DNA of 64,000 nt from Clarireedia homoeocarpa. Taxonomy: Eukaryota > Ascomycota > Leotiomycetes > Helotiales > Rutstroemiaceae. The notes beneath the pieces are model-generated. The model was not told the origin of the DNA. It did not search any database and saw only the letters and a list, made by a program, of their open reading frames with translations. Each line of letters begins with the position of its first letter. Positions within the stretch are counted from its first letter, which is position 1. The position numbers and the translations under genes are program-made. Positions 45,290 to 58,378 of the stretch are shown here, in pieces. The stretch is from positions 806,001 to 870,000 of the forward strand of contig LNKV01000007.1 of assembly GCA_001465935.1 (NCBI GenBank), read 5' to 3'.

Positions 45290-48200
45290 CTACCAATCCG
45301 CCTTCCTAAACAAACTCTTCCCTGCCGCCGCCACCCCAATCTCCGCAAACGTCGCCCCGCCTACAATCTCAAAGACGGCCACATCCGCCTTCAGCGTCTT
45401 CGCGAACCAATTGCGCAGCTCCACCGCCACCAAACTATCCAGCCCATACGTATGAATCGGACGGTCCAAATCGAACGTCTCCACCGGAATCGATAGGATC
45501 TTCCCCAACCGCTTCGCCAACTCCGCGCTGATGATTTCCGCCGCCGCTTGCAGGGACGGCGCGGCCGACATTGCGAGCGGGAGATCCACTGCGTTTGATG
45601 AAGAAGAGGTATTTGAGTTTGCGGACAGGGATGAGCCTTGTAGTTGATACAGATGTCTAAACATGGGTTGCAGCATCCAGCTCGGCTCGTCCACTCCTCT
45701 GACCCTCAGATCTGCGGGTGTTTTCAGTCCAGTAATAATCTGCGCGTCTTCCGAATTCGTGCTGATTGCCACGCGCGTCGGATCGCAGCAGTAGTCCAGC
45801 AGACCGAACAGCTCCGGCATCGAGACGTCGAGGAGCGTGCCCAGTCGATCGAAGCGCTCGCGCATCTCGCGGTTCTCGGCGATGAAGCCCGAGGAGAGCA
45901 TAGGGCCAAGATCGATCGAGTAAGCTTTGAGACCTTGAGTTATGCGGTGCCGCGCGAGGGAGTCGAGATACACGTTGCCGGCGGAGTAGTTGGCTTGGCC
46001 GCCTTGACCGACGATGCCCGAGACAGAGGAGAGGGTTACGAAGAATTCGAGGTCGCGTGGGAGGAGGGTGTGCAGATTCCAGCCGCCGTCGACTTTGGGG
46101 GCGACGCTGGCTTGCCAGTCGGCGTAGGTCATGGTTTCAAAGACGGAGTCCTGAGGTGGGTTAGTAGAGTTTCTCTTAGCGGGAGAGGTATGGAGGGGCG
46201 GAATATGACTTACTCTTAGGACCATGGCGCTGTGAATACAACCCTTGACTGCTGGCATACTTTGCTGTAGGTTCTGTAGTGTGGCCTCTAATATCTTTGC
46301 GTTCGCGATATCGCATGCAGGGGCTATGACTTTGACACCCTTCTTCTCCAATTCCGCAAGCAAGTCCTGCGCCTCCTGAGTCTTTGCTCCAGATCTCGAC
46401 AAGAGAACCAGATGCCTTGCTCCTCTATCCGCCATCCAGTGAGAGATGCTACGACCCAAGCCACCAAGGCCACCAGTGATGATATAAGTAGCGTTAGCAT
46501 CGAAGTAATAAGTTGGTCTGTTCATAAGCACCACTGGAATCTTCTCCATATCATCCATATCAATGACGATCTTGCCCGAGTTCTTTCCGCTCTGCATGAA
46601 ACGGAAAGCCTTTTCGATCTCCGAGTTCTTGTAGACGTGCAACGGCTTCGCGGTGTAGATTTTCTTGGCTTTGAAAAGCTCCATGATGGCCGTGAAGGCT
46701 TTTCGGACGAGCAATGGTCGCGCGGGTGTCATGGATGCCAGGTCGACGGCGCTGAATGTGGCATTCTTTGAGAAGGGGAACATCGGTAGGGAGTGATGGG
46801 CTTGGATATCCTTCTTACCGATTTCGATGAAGCGACCGAAGGGGGCGATGCAGTCCCAGGATGCTTTGAGAAGTTCTCCAGACAGAGAATTCAGAATGAC
46901 GTCAACTCCTTCTTCTTTCGTGAGTCTCATAATCCCTTGGGCAAATGACGCATCACGAGAGTAGAGGATGTGCTCTTCAGGCAAGCCGTATAGCTCCATT
47001 AGCAGCTGCTTCTTTTCTTCCGAACCAACAGTAACATAGATAGTTGCACCAGCATATTGAGCCAATTGAATAGCAGCCTGGCCAGTTCCACCAGCACCAC
47101 CGTGAATGAGTACCGATTCACCTTTTTGCAAGCGCGCGAGCTCGAATAAACCGTGGTGTACCGTACAGAAAGTTGTTGGGATAGCAGCAGCCTCAGTGAA
47201 AGACATATCATCTGGGATGGGAAGCACGCACTCTTCCTTAGAGCGAGCGAACGTGCGGTAGCAGTCGAGATAACCTGCGCTAACTCGGTCGCCTGGCTTC
47301 ACAGTTGTGCATTCAGATCCTACACGTGTGACGATACCAGAAAACTCGCAACCAAAGACACCGACGTCCAATCTTCCAAGCGCAAGCAAACAATCGCGGA
47401 AGTTAACACCAACGGCTTTGACCTTGACTTCAACTTCGCGTGGTCCGAGTGGAGTGTTGTAGATCTCATCTTCGACGAATTGTAAAGTATCCAGAAGCCC
47501 AGGGATAGCGATGTGCAGTTTCAAGGGTGGGGCGTTGCCAAATTCCATGATCTGATGCGATTGTTCAGCAACCTTGGCGGCGATTTGCTCATCAAGTTGT
47601 TGAGAGGCAATAACCCTATTGATGTGAATAACGCCGTTCTTTTCCACATATTCGGTTTCATAACCCTCGTCAACAGAACTTAGCAAAACCTTCAAGAAGA
47701 TTCGAGTCATCTTGCTGATTAATCGATCGGCTATCTTGCGATCAGTGAAGATATCTTTGGCTTCGAGCGTCAAGGTGACCAACTGCAATTTGCTATTCTC
47801 CGCTCGCAATACCCTCGCTAGTCCGACGATCATACCAAAGTCGGGCGAGGTTTCGACACTCATGCTGCTGTCACTTACCCAAAGAACCTTGTGCGCTGCT
47901 AGAAGTAATTTCTGCAATGATGTGAAAGTTTCAGGGTTCATGTTTCTGAGTATAGGACGTTCAATCTCAGATAAGAACAAAATGGAAGAAGTGGAGACCA
48001 GAGGCGATGCAGCGGCTTCGGTTAAGGACATGACAGTGAAATTGGTGATTGGATTCAAATCAGGTTGGGTCTGGAAGCGTCTGGCAAGCTCCTGTTGGTT
48101 AGAAGAGGTGGGATCGGCGATAATGATTACTGAAGGAATGTCCTGTGGCACACTTTCCGAAGCAGTAGATACGATGATGCTCCATTCATGGCACTCAGGG

Positions 48201-51200
48201 ACTTCATAATCTCGGAAGACGATATCCGCTCCAGTAAAACCGTTCTCGCCCAACAGCTCGTGCCATTTTTGTTCCGAGATATATGGACTGTTGCGGCGAT
48301 TATCCTCGATTTTGTGCCACCAGCTAGGCTGAAGGGCAAAGGCAAACTCGCCGAGAGTTCCAGGGCGGGTTGTTTCTAGAAGGATTAATTTCCCACCATT
48401 TTTCAATAGTGTACGGAGTTTCTGAACTGTAGATACCAAATTCTTCGTGGAGCTAAGCGCGTGTGCTGCGACAATGATGTCGTATGATGCTGGTTTCATG
48501 TCCTGCTTTGCAAGGTCGTCTTCAATGTCGAATGTCAAGAACTTTAATCTATTGTAATCCTTTAAAGTCTCCTGAGCCCCGCTGATAGATGATGCAGAGT
48601 TATCCGTAACTGTGTACTCCGAATATCTTGGCACAATAGATGAAGATTTTCCCTCGTCTTTTGATGTAAGCGTTTTCACAATAACCTCACTCATTGAAGC
48701 GGTGCCTGCCCCAACCTCAAGGAACTTCATCTCGGGGTTTTTAAAAGCAAGAAGATCCAAATATTCCTCAAATCGGTGAATTCCAGCACTCTTAGCCTTT
48801 GATATCTGGTAGTACCTTTTGAGAAGATCTCCATCTGAGAAGAGAGTCGCAGGATCGAGTTGGCCTCTGAGAATTTGGCTCAAGTTTCTTCCAATCTCCA
48901 CGAATAGGGTGCCCCGTCCATCATTCTCAATCTTCTCACAAATAGCATTACGGTGAGCGAAATCTCCTAGAAGTCGGTCAATGTCAGCACCAATGCCATA
49001 ACGTGGATTCATCCAGAGTTTTCCCTGGTTTTGCTGCATCCACGAAACATATTTCACAAGATGCTCGTTAGCAGGATGATGGCCACTTTGATACAAGTCA
49101 CTAAGAGCTTCTGCAATGAAAGTGGCTTGGAGACAAGTGATATCATAGAACAAATCTGCTGGATCCTTGCCGAAGCCGTTGATCATGTGCTGATCTTCTT
49201 TCAAAATTCTAGGTGATAAAAGATCAACATCAGGGCGGGACTGAAGACTGTAGCACAATTGCTTTGGATTCGACTGATCCATGGTGTCCGAATTAGAGTT
49301 AATGGATGTTGTCTCAAGGTCGTCTAGGCGTAGCAAAAGGTTCTTGTTGTCTTTGCCGAGGACAGAAATGCAGCATACGAGTCCAAGGTCTCCTTTTTCT
49401 TTGATCTCCGCGTGAGCATTAACAGAGTCCGTGCTGGCTCCATTCAAACCTTTGTCGCTGACCCAAAGACGTCCAATTCTTGTCGGAATTCGCGTTGCAA
49501 TAGACTTTGTACCACCTTGAGTCATGGCTACGAGAGACATTTGAACCACACCATCGAGGGTAGTTGGATGGATGACATGTTTCTTGGCGATCTTCGATTC
49601 GCTTTCGAGTGATGCATGAGAGAGGTTGATCTCTGCCATAGCCTCTTCCTTGTCGTTGTAGCGTAGCTTCGATATCGGCCTGAAGCTGGGTCCGTATTGA
49701 TATCCAAGGTTGTGAAGACCTTGATACATTAAATCTGCCGGTACTGTCTGATCACATGCCACGGCACCCTTCTCATGGCTGGTACGAATGCTAAGAATTT
49801 CTTCTCTTGCTTCTCTACCACCGTCGATGACCGATTGCTCACTCTCATACACAACCTGGATTGTACCCCTGGATGTCTCTGTCCACTCATCACCCTCATT
49901 TATACATAGACGGAATTCAGACCATTGATTATCTTTGTCTGACGAGTCTCGTAGCGGGCGGAGATAGAATTGGGTCTCTAAACCGTCAGACTTCGATGAT
50001 AGATTTAGCGCGGTGTGGAAGGTGACGTCTTTCAACTCGAAGCCGACGATGGTTCGATCCTCTGCCATCTGCTTCGCGGCCTCGATGGCCATTACTAATG
50101 TACCAGCACCGGGATATAGGATGGAGCCATTAATCTATTCGAAGTTAGCCATCGAAAAACAAGCACAAAAGAGTAATTGAGCAACTAACATTATGATCTT
50201 CAATCCATGCAAGTTCCGAAGATTTAAGCACATGTCTCCACCGACCCTCGAGAGGGTTCCAATCTGCCACTGGGGTCCCGAGTAGAGGATTGAATCCATG
50301 ACGACGTAATCTAAGACCTTTACTGAGGCGACTCTCGTGCCAATAAAAAGTTGAATGGTCGAATGTATACTCCGGTAGATTCGTGAGAACTACAGGTGCG
50401 GTCTGGCTGGCCAGCTTCCCGCCTGGTCGGTTGATGCGTCCGATGTCGACGAAATGGCCTCGAGCGAAGATGTTTCCGCAAGCTTCGAGAGTCGTTTCAA
50501 TAGCCGAACGATATCTGACCAACGCTGAGTGGTAGTTTACCTTCCCATTACGGTTGATTGATTGCAAAATATCGCGAACCGGACCTTGCAGCGCTGAATG
50601 GGGACCAATCTCTAATACATCGTGAACAATCACGAAGTTTCGATGACTTCCATCCAACTTCTTTCGCAATGCCTTTGCGGATTGTGAGCAGACAAGACCT
50701 AGGGAGTTAGCGAATTTGACCGGTGAGACCATGTTTGAAACCCAATAGCTTCCATTGCGCAGCTCCTTCTTGTGGATTCGGGCTCCAGTGACTGATGAGA
50801 TCATGATAGCGTCTTTTAAGTTAAAATCACCAGCCTCGAGATCATCCAAATGAGCCAAATACTCATCTGCGATTTCGTTCATCTGCGGTGAATGATACGC
50901 TATATTAACCTGGAGCTTCCGTGCGAAGATGCTGTCCTCCACCAGAAGAGCTTGCAATCTTTCGATGTCGGAGACATCTCCCGAAATTGTAACGTTTTTT
51001 GGACTGTTTATACAGCTGACAACCAAGGGAAGCTTGCCGGGTGCAATTGTAACTCTATCCAGGTAAGGCTGAACATCGCGCTCAGACAGCCCCACTGACA
51101 TCATGGAGCCTTTTGTTGTTGAAGTTCTCGACAATTTACTAGCCAGAAGGCCTCGATAGAATGCAATCTTCCATGCTGAATTGCATGAAATGGCACCGAT

Positions 51201-53738
51201 AGAATATCTACACTTATGTGAGTCGCTATCTCAATGTCACAATCCAAGCTTCAACCTACGCGCTCGCAATTTCACCACTAGAATGGCCAACCACAGCTCT
51301 GGGTTTTACTCCAAAACTCCGTAGAAGATCTATTAAAGCGACCTGCACAGCTGTACATATCGATTGGCTCAACTCTGGTTCGTTAATCCTCGTGGTCTCT
51401 TTCGTCTTGAGAAGTTCGTCTATTCTCTTGTCAGTTGTGTTTGTGCTGATCTGCAATGCTTCTATTCTTACCAATTAATGACCACTGGCAACCTAGGTCC
51501 TTGAGATATTCCTGGGCATTCAACAGACTGTTCTTGAATACGGGATAGAGAAGTAACTCCCGACCCATGCCAAACCATTGAGCTCCTTGACCGGTGAAGA
51601 TAAAGCCTAAACCAGGCGCCGGGCCTGCAAGCACTGGCTTCGAGGTGGTGCTCTTTAAATTCGTAAGTGCTTTCTTCGAGTTTATGATCGCATAGGACTT
51701 CCAAGGTAAAGCACTTCTCCGTGAATCTAAGGTGTAGGCAAGATTGCTTAGATACTCGGGGTCCTTCTCGCGGACTAATTGACTCGGCGTGAAGTACTCG
51801 CTGTATGCCTCAGATAGTCGCTTCATCGCTTTCTCATCAGCTGCCGAAAATACCAGGATTTTGGGAAGCGTTGCCGACTCAGATTCAGAGAGTTCTACTG
51901 GCTCTTGAACCACGCGCTGAATGTCTTCGATCAAAGGTGGTCTAGCCACTGTACGATGATTCGCTACAATGCTTCTTAAACGTAGGAAGTTATAAGCGTC
52001 TTCCAACACTGCATGTGCGTTTGCGCCTCCAAATCCAAAGGAGTTGACAGATGCTCGGCGTAAACCATTTGTAGGCCAAGGAGTACTCGTGATTGGGAAC
52101 TAGTATTGGTTAGAATCCTTTTCTTCTTGGGACGCTTTCAAATCATTTTCTTACCTTGATATTGAAAAAGTCTTGGTCGATATTAGGATTTAGTCGTTCA
52201 AAATTAGTATTAGGTGGGATAACGCCCTTTTCTAGAACCATGATAGTCTTAATTATACCAGCAATTCCACTGGCACCTTCCAGATGTCCGATATTTGCCT
52301 TCACCGCACCACTACATATCTCCAAGTCAGCCAACCTCTATTTAGGTATAATTCGTAGTACTCACATGTATAATGGATCCTCGTTACTTCTATAATCTTG
52401 GAACACCTCACCTATGGCAGCAGCCTCGATAGGGTCTCCTACTGCGGTACCTGTTCCGTGGGCTTCAAAGAATCTTGTTTCATCAAGTTCTAGGCCGGCT
52501 CTCTCGTAGCAAGAGCGGATCAACGCAGCTTGTGAGTCCTTGCTCGGCTGATGGATACCCGGTGTGTGGCCATCTTGGTTCGAACCCGTCGATCTCACTA
52601 CTGCTCGGATTGTGTCGTTATCGCGGACTGCGTCTGAGAGCCTCTTAACAACAAGAACACCAAAACCTTCACCACGACTATAACCATTCGCGCGATGATC
52701 GAAACTGTAACAGCGACTATCATGCGATAAGAAGCTCATATTAGATAACGCAAGCGTCATAACAGGTGAGTATATTAAGTTACAGCCTGCAACGAGGGCC
52801 TGGAAGTAATATTAGAACATGCTCAGGCTCAATAATATTTCGCCATCCTCCGGGCAATGTGCATATTCTTACTGTATTGGCAGTGTGATTCCATAGCCCC
52901 TGACATGCCATATCAAGGGCAACCATACTACTCGAGCACGCAGTGTCGAGAGTTACACTAGCTCCTTTCAGATCGAAGAACCAGCTGATTCTGTTAGAAA
53001 GCATAGTAGAAGCAATTCCCGGAGCTGTGTATTTTGACATCATTTCGGGATCCTTGGCAGCAAGCATTAAGTAACTTTCCAACCGGTCAGCAACATGGGA
53101 CGACGATGACCATACAATGAATTGGAGTCAACCTACTCGGCGGTGAAACATCCAGTGTGCACCGATGTATTCGACCCCAGAAGGGTGTCCATAGGTATTC
53201 CAGCTACGACAGTTAGCTCATGTCTTGACAAAGGGTGGCAGGCCTACCATTCTCGATCGCTCTGTATGCTGTTTCCAGTAGCCCTCGCTGTTGGGGATCC
53301 AAAGCTGTTGCTTCTGCTGGTGTGATAGAGAAGAAAGGCGCATCAAAAGCTCTAATGTCGTCCTTAATGAAATGTGCCCCCCGTAATGGTAACTAAAATG
53401 TAGATCAGCATTGCGGGGCGGGGAAGTGTGCAAAAGGTGGAGGTGATGACAAGGTAGGCTCGACCACATACCGTGCCCTGCTTCTCATCCGCCTGATAAA
53501 ATGCGTCTATATTCATGCGATCTCGTGGAAACTCTGATGACACACAACGACCTTCCTCTAGCATTTTCCAGAAAGCTTCCGCGGTGGTCGCATCTTCAGG
53601 GAATTTGTGGGAGAAACCCACGATTGCCAGAGGTTCCAACACATTACTGTCCAGCATATATTGATCAAGTCCTGAAGAAATCGACGAGGCCTCTGAAGCA
53701 GGGAAACTTGTAGGGGTGTTTAGCTTTCCTGGCGACAT
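45290..53738 (-). CDS. Highly reducing type I polyketide synthase, KS-AT-DH-MT-ER-KR-ACP
   Basis: Eleven exons, all in phase: 53738-53472, 53392-53248, 53203-53137, 53074-52873, 52799-52366, 52311-52155, 52099-51472, 51419-51260, 51207-50190, 50134-46214 and 46150-45290, giving 2619 residues without a break. KS at about 35-460: active cysteine in DTACSSSM, histidines in EAHGTGT and NIGHLEG. AT: GHSSGEIASA near 677. DH: His-x3-Gly-x4-Pro in DHNINGSILYP near 1025. C-methyltransferase: FLEVGAGTAS near 1500. ER: IHGGAGGTGQAAIQLAQYAG near 2040. KR: YIITGGLGGLG near 2245 and the Ser/Tyr pair in SSVSGIVGQGGQANYSAGN. ACP: YGLDSLVAVEL near 2569 with the phosphopantetheine serine. No thioesterase, reductase or condensation domain follows the ACP, so product release must be done by another protein. 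It makes a reduced aliphatic chain from acetyl and malonyl units. The product is unknown. Confidence 0.96.
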
Positions 53739-55751
53739 GGTCAAAGGAAATTGAAAAGAAGCACAAGGTCTAAGGAATGCATGCGCGATGAGATGAAGAC
53801 TGAAATACAAAGTTGGTCTTAAGGCTTAGGTTTGACGGTCATAATATGAAGATGAGGATGCACTGAGTGGAAATCTGCCAACTCGCTGCCATGTGAGTCC
53901 CCGGTTAGTAAAGAGACTCCCAAACAGGGGGTAATCCCTGGATGCCACATGCCACTGTTTCCATTGCCTCTGGTACAGGCGGCGGCTTTGGTATCATCCT
54001 CCGGTGGCAATATGTGCAGAATCAGATTCCGGCTTTGTTGGAATAGTTAGTACTACTGTAAGAGATAAGCCTTTCATGCTCAGGGAACCATGCACAGGCG
54101 AAAAGAGGAGCTGAGTTTTCATTAGATGCGCGGAGAGTTATCCGAAACTGGGTTTCGAGCCAAAGAATGCCTTCGCAATCTTCCTCATTGTGAGTCCGCT
54201 TCCAATATCCGTTTTTCGAGGGCCGTTCGGGTGCGTGGAGTTGGTTAAACTAATGAGTTTGGCCAGGCCATTGTTGATGATTCGATCAAAAAGTGGTTCT
54301 CCAGCATGGCCGCGACAATTTACGGGGTAGGATTAGTTCTTCTACAAGTAGATCTCGTACCCTTGAAGCCTGAGCATGTCGGTGCATCGGCATTGAGGAT
54401 GATTATGGCATGATATTGTACATAAGTAGTAAGATGTTTTTAACAAGTGGCTTACTCTGAAGGAGAGTGGTGGAGATGTTGTTGATTATCGGATCTAAGA
54501 TAAACTTAGTATAGTCATGTTTGTAATTCAATATTACTCTAACTGTGCTATTGCCCAAAGTAGTATAAATTTACTACCCACTATAATTATGCGCCCCCTT
54601 ACTATATATGGGTGGGCGAGTATTTCGTACTTAGAGCTATACCCTAGCACCATTCCAACATTTTTCCAGTTTCTACCCAGCGAGCCAGCGCAACACCGTC
54701 TGGCAATTTCGGACGGAATCTCTGCCCAATTATGGCTTCGGTCAATTACCAGTCAGTATCTGATGTACAATGAATGGGGATGGTAAGACTACAAATTATT
54801 GGGTAAGTTGATAAGTTCGATATGATGGTTAGGCCTCCCCACCCCTTTGAGCAGCCTCTTCTCTTCTTCAGACACCATAATTCTTTTGTTCCTTGCTTCT
54901 TCTACTCGTCGTTTACTTTCACCCTATCGTGAGAAAGGGTTGTGGTTCACTTGATGCGTGTCTGCCTCCGCTTCAATCAGCTAGGTATTGCTGCTCGCGG
55001 CGTACCCGTACTTGAACCAACCACCACCACAGTATCTTCCTGGTAACTAGCGAACACCCGTAGGATCTATCAAAGTTAATGCAATCCACTGACAGCCACT
55101 AGTTTTCTCGTCTTGCCTTATGTAAAATCGCATGAGTTGACTAGCCGTGTGTGCTACACGGTGCGAGGTCCCCGCTATTTGCCTACGAAAATTCCTTTTC
55201 ACGCGCCACTTAACCATCCATCCCTGTCTGATGTATTTATGGAAGTTAGATGCCTGGAAGCGCCGCTGACCAGCGCTTCAATCCTCCTGTCTTCGCATCA
55301 TCCCATTCCGCCATTTCATTCGTAGATGGGGGACAATGAGCACACAGAATGACACTTCAGCCAGGGTTTTCACAGAAACCCCAAAAATGCTATCAATTTC
55401 GTCCCTAGCAGGCGTGATTGAAGATTTGAAATGAGGTAAGCACGAGTGAAGGATGAATTACAGATACCTTAGACTAGCTCTGAGCTGCCTGTTCTGTCCT
55501 TGAAGCTCATGATTAATATGTCATATTCCCACCTCTGGTGTCTACAAGCGTGACATCCCCAATCATAGTTGGGTGATCGTGTTCTTTCCCCGCTAGAACA
55601 TCACATATATAGTATATGTACTTTGCTTCCACGTGGAGATAAGATTTTAGGCCATGTGAGTTTGACGAGCTTCATTTGTACAATACTACGATACATCTCA
55701 TTAAATCTTGGGGATGTCCGCCACTTTTTAGCTGAATCTGCGCCATAGGAG
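53739..55751. other. Divergent promoter region of the polyketide cluster
   Basis: Two kilobases between the divergent PKS and rhodopsin-domain genes. No gene is supported: frames at 54517 and 55113 are short and lack motifs. It is the most likely place for shared cluster regulatory sites, but I could not pick out a confident operator. Confidence 0.5.
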
Positions 55752-57001
55752 ATGGCTTGGGCAACGTTCGACACACTGCCTTGGCAGTCCAAGACAAATA
55801 TCTATGTCGGCGCTATCATGACTGGCATAGCTACGTTTGCTGTCGGGTTGAGATTCATTTCCAAAGCTTCAATAGGGTCCAAGATACGATCCGATGACTG
55901 GTGGATTCTCTGCGCACAGCTTTTCATTTGCGCGGCACTTGGAATTCTTACCTGTGGTTGGTTTTTCCGGCAAGCCTTCTCGCTCGAACAAGACTAACCG
56001 TTATACAGGAGCATTGCGCGGATTCGATGATGCTTTCTTTTTGGGCCAGGTCTGTGTAACTTATCTGAGACATCACAGTCTCCCGTATTGACGTTGTTTC
56101 ATCAGGCTTTAATCATCGGGTCTCTCTTGTATCCCGTCATTACAACTGCCATCAGGTTCTCAATCTTGTGCTTGTACTATCATGTATTTTCGACGGCGCA
56201 ACTTAGAAAGTATTGTTACTGGATTAGAATTCTGAGCATTGTATGGTTCGTGGTAGTAATTCCAACTACAACTGTGGTTTGCCTACCGGAAACTCCGGAT
56301 CGAAGACTTTGGGGAGCAAAAATCAACGGGTATTGTTTCAACTATGATTTATTCGCTCTTCTGATGGGAATTGTTGAAACGATCATTGATACAATCATCT
56401 TGGTATTACCAATAAGGTTGATTTTAAGTCTAAAGTTGGTGCGGCGAGACAAAGTTATTTTGATATGCGTGTTTTTGGTTGGAATATTGTTAGTTGTTTC
56501 TGTTATGTCGTTGGTCCAACCCTTTACTGACTTCAAAAGTATTATTTTTACTGGTATCCTTCGAGCAAAATACTCGTATATACCTAACTCGATACATGGT
56601 GAGCTGTTCCCTTGACTTCATTCGGCGACACAAGTCGCTAATATACCTTAGTGGATGAATATGAGGTCGAACTTTGGTCTTTCATTCACTGCGGGACCGC
56701 AGTACTCTGCGCGTGTCTACCGACATACCGGCCTCTAGGTCGACTCCTTACCCGGTGTATATCAGAGCGATATGGAATCGAAATCAAACCACCAAAATAC
56801 AATATCAACAACACGAAGTCGATTGCGTTAGAAGGCTACAAGGGGAATACATATAACGAGTTGAGGGAATACCAATCGAATTATATACATCTTACGACTA
56901 TTAAGGGAGAAAGTTCAGCACAGCTGCGGCATGCTCACTCCGAAGAAGAGAATATTGGGGGGAATATGATTACCATAGAAAGAACGATAGATATAGTATA
57001 G
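55752..57001 (+). CDS. Fungal rhodopsin-domain (seven-helix) integral membrane protein
   Basis: Four exons: 55752-55956, 56009-56049 (41 bases), 56106-56598 and 56652-57001, in phase, 362 residues. It begins MAWATFDTLPWQS and shows about seven hydrophobic helices: IYVGAIMTGIATFAVGLRF, DDWWILCAQLFICAALGIL, ALIIGSLLYPVITTAIRF, RILSIVWFVVVIPTTTVV, LFALLMGIVETIIDTIILVL, VILICVFLVGILLVVSVM and VELWSFIHCGTAVLCACLP. The final CACLPTYRPL is the usual end of helix 7 in this large fungal family. A polar cytoplasmic tail of about 100 residues follows. These proteins are not shown to bind retinal, and their roles are mostly unknown; members commonly sit near secretory or secondary-metabolite genes. Its divergent position beside the PKS suggests membership of the cluster. 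One variant point is the loop after helix 6, which is longer than usual. Confidence 0.88.
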
Positions 57002-58378
57002 AAACGCATTACGACCCAGCCCTCATCCAATCCAAAAATTCCTCCCGTCATGCTGTCAAAATGCTGAATAGGAGCCAGTTACAGCGGACTGCTCGAAATA
57101 TAGTGGAGCAACTAGATACACAGCCTTGAGGAGAATGACCAACGGTCAGTCCAACAATCAGTTGCACAGCTGCTATTATTGTATAATCCCACATAGGGTC
57201 CAATTCGTCATAATCTGGCCCATTCTTCGTTGCACCATCGATCGCGAACGCTTCTATGAAAATCATAGAAAGTCTTGGCTCCCACGATCATACAAAGACC
57301 TAATGCATCGACAAGTCCATATGTTTACATTTGCCCCACAGCAGGAGTTGGGAATCAAGCACAGGTCAATAGCTGCTCATCGATGCTATCACAACACGGG
57401 TCCGCAACGTGGTTTTGTCGATAAGCGCCTTGGATCATGCACCACGGATACCTGGTCTACACATATAGGTGAGGCTGCCTGCGTAAAAACCATCTGAGTG
57501 TCTCATGGACCGAATACGGTAGAAATTGCGCAACGGAAATGCGAGGATTTACTAGGATTTAAAGCATTCATCTATCTAAACTCCCTTAAATAAGGTTGTG
57601 TGATCGATCAACGCGAAAAACGAGGCGCATGGGCGCCCCTACAGGGTGCGTTAGTCTTACGTACACACAGGCATGCTTCCCCCTGTATCTTACCTGGGGG
57701 GGATTTTTATTTCTAGAGTGGGGGAGAGGGCGCTTGGCACGTAGGAAACTGAGGAAGCTGATTCACATGGAGAAGGCGTATTGTGGGCTCCTGTTTCCTT
57801 TCAAGATCGGCGAGACCATCGAGGCGGGCGGCTTCACATTCTAAGCTTTCTGTAGAAGATGTTGCCGAAGATATACTTCATATGCTTGTTTGATCCTTAG
57901 ATGTAACATCAGGCTGACGAATTTGTGCAATGAATTAGCCCGGCCGTTTTGTGCCAATAGCCTACGTACAATGTCGTACCGCCTATTATCAGGTGTAAAT
58001 GTGGGATGCTGTCCCGTACCTATGTTCTCCACTCCAATCCTTTCTGGGGCACAACAACCGGGGCCTCTTGCAAAGCATGGTTACATGGTGCGTCCAAATC
58101 TCTCAGCACGTTTTGCGCCAGACCCCTTCCAGTCCGTTTATCATATTGATATAGGTACGCTTCCGTGCTAACAGCCAATTGATGAATTGAATGTCTGTTC
58201 ACAAGCTAGAAGAGCTTAGTACCAACTTCGAGGCCCACTTTCACCAACAACTGCCCGCAACTTGCCACTTACAGTATACTTAATAAAATTCCGATTAGCC
58301 TTGATAGCACTAGATTTTGTGCTACTTGATCTCCTTTACCACCAACACAAAGTCTCGTTCTTCCGCACAACTCGGTCG
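57002..58378. other. Intergenic within the cluster
   Basis: Short frames on both strands (for example minus 57266-57048 with a hydrophobic WDYTIIAAVQLIVGLTVG stretch) have no start-to-stop structure I can support. A small decayed membrane-protein gene is possible. Confidence 0.4.

Noticed and set aside
51256..51480. Apparent frameshift in the AT domain of the PKS
   Set aside because: A 52-base intron (GTAAGA at 51471 to AATAG at 51420) joins SLI to DELLKTKE in phase and restores the normal AT sequence.
57048..57497. Small membrane-protein gene between the cluster genes
   Set aside because: The hydrophobic minus-strand stretch is short, stops interrupt its upstream frame and no exon join extends it.
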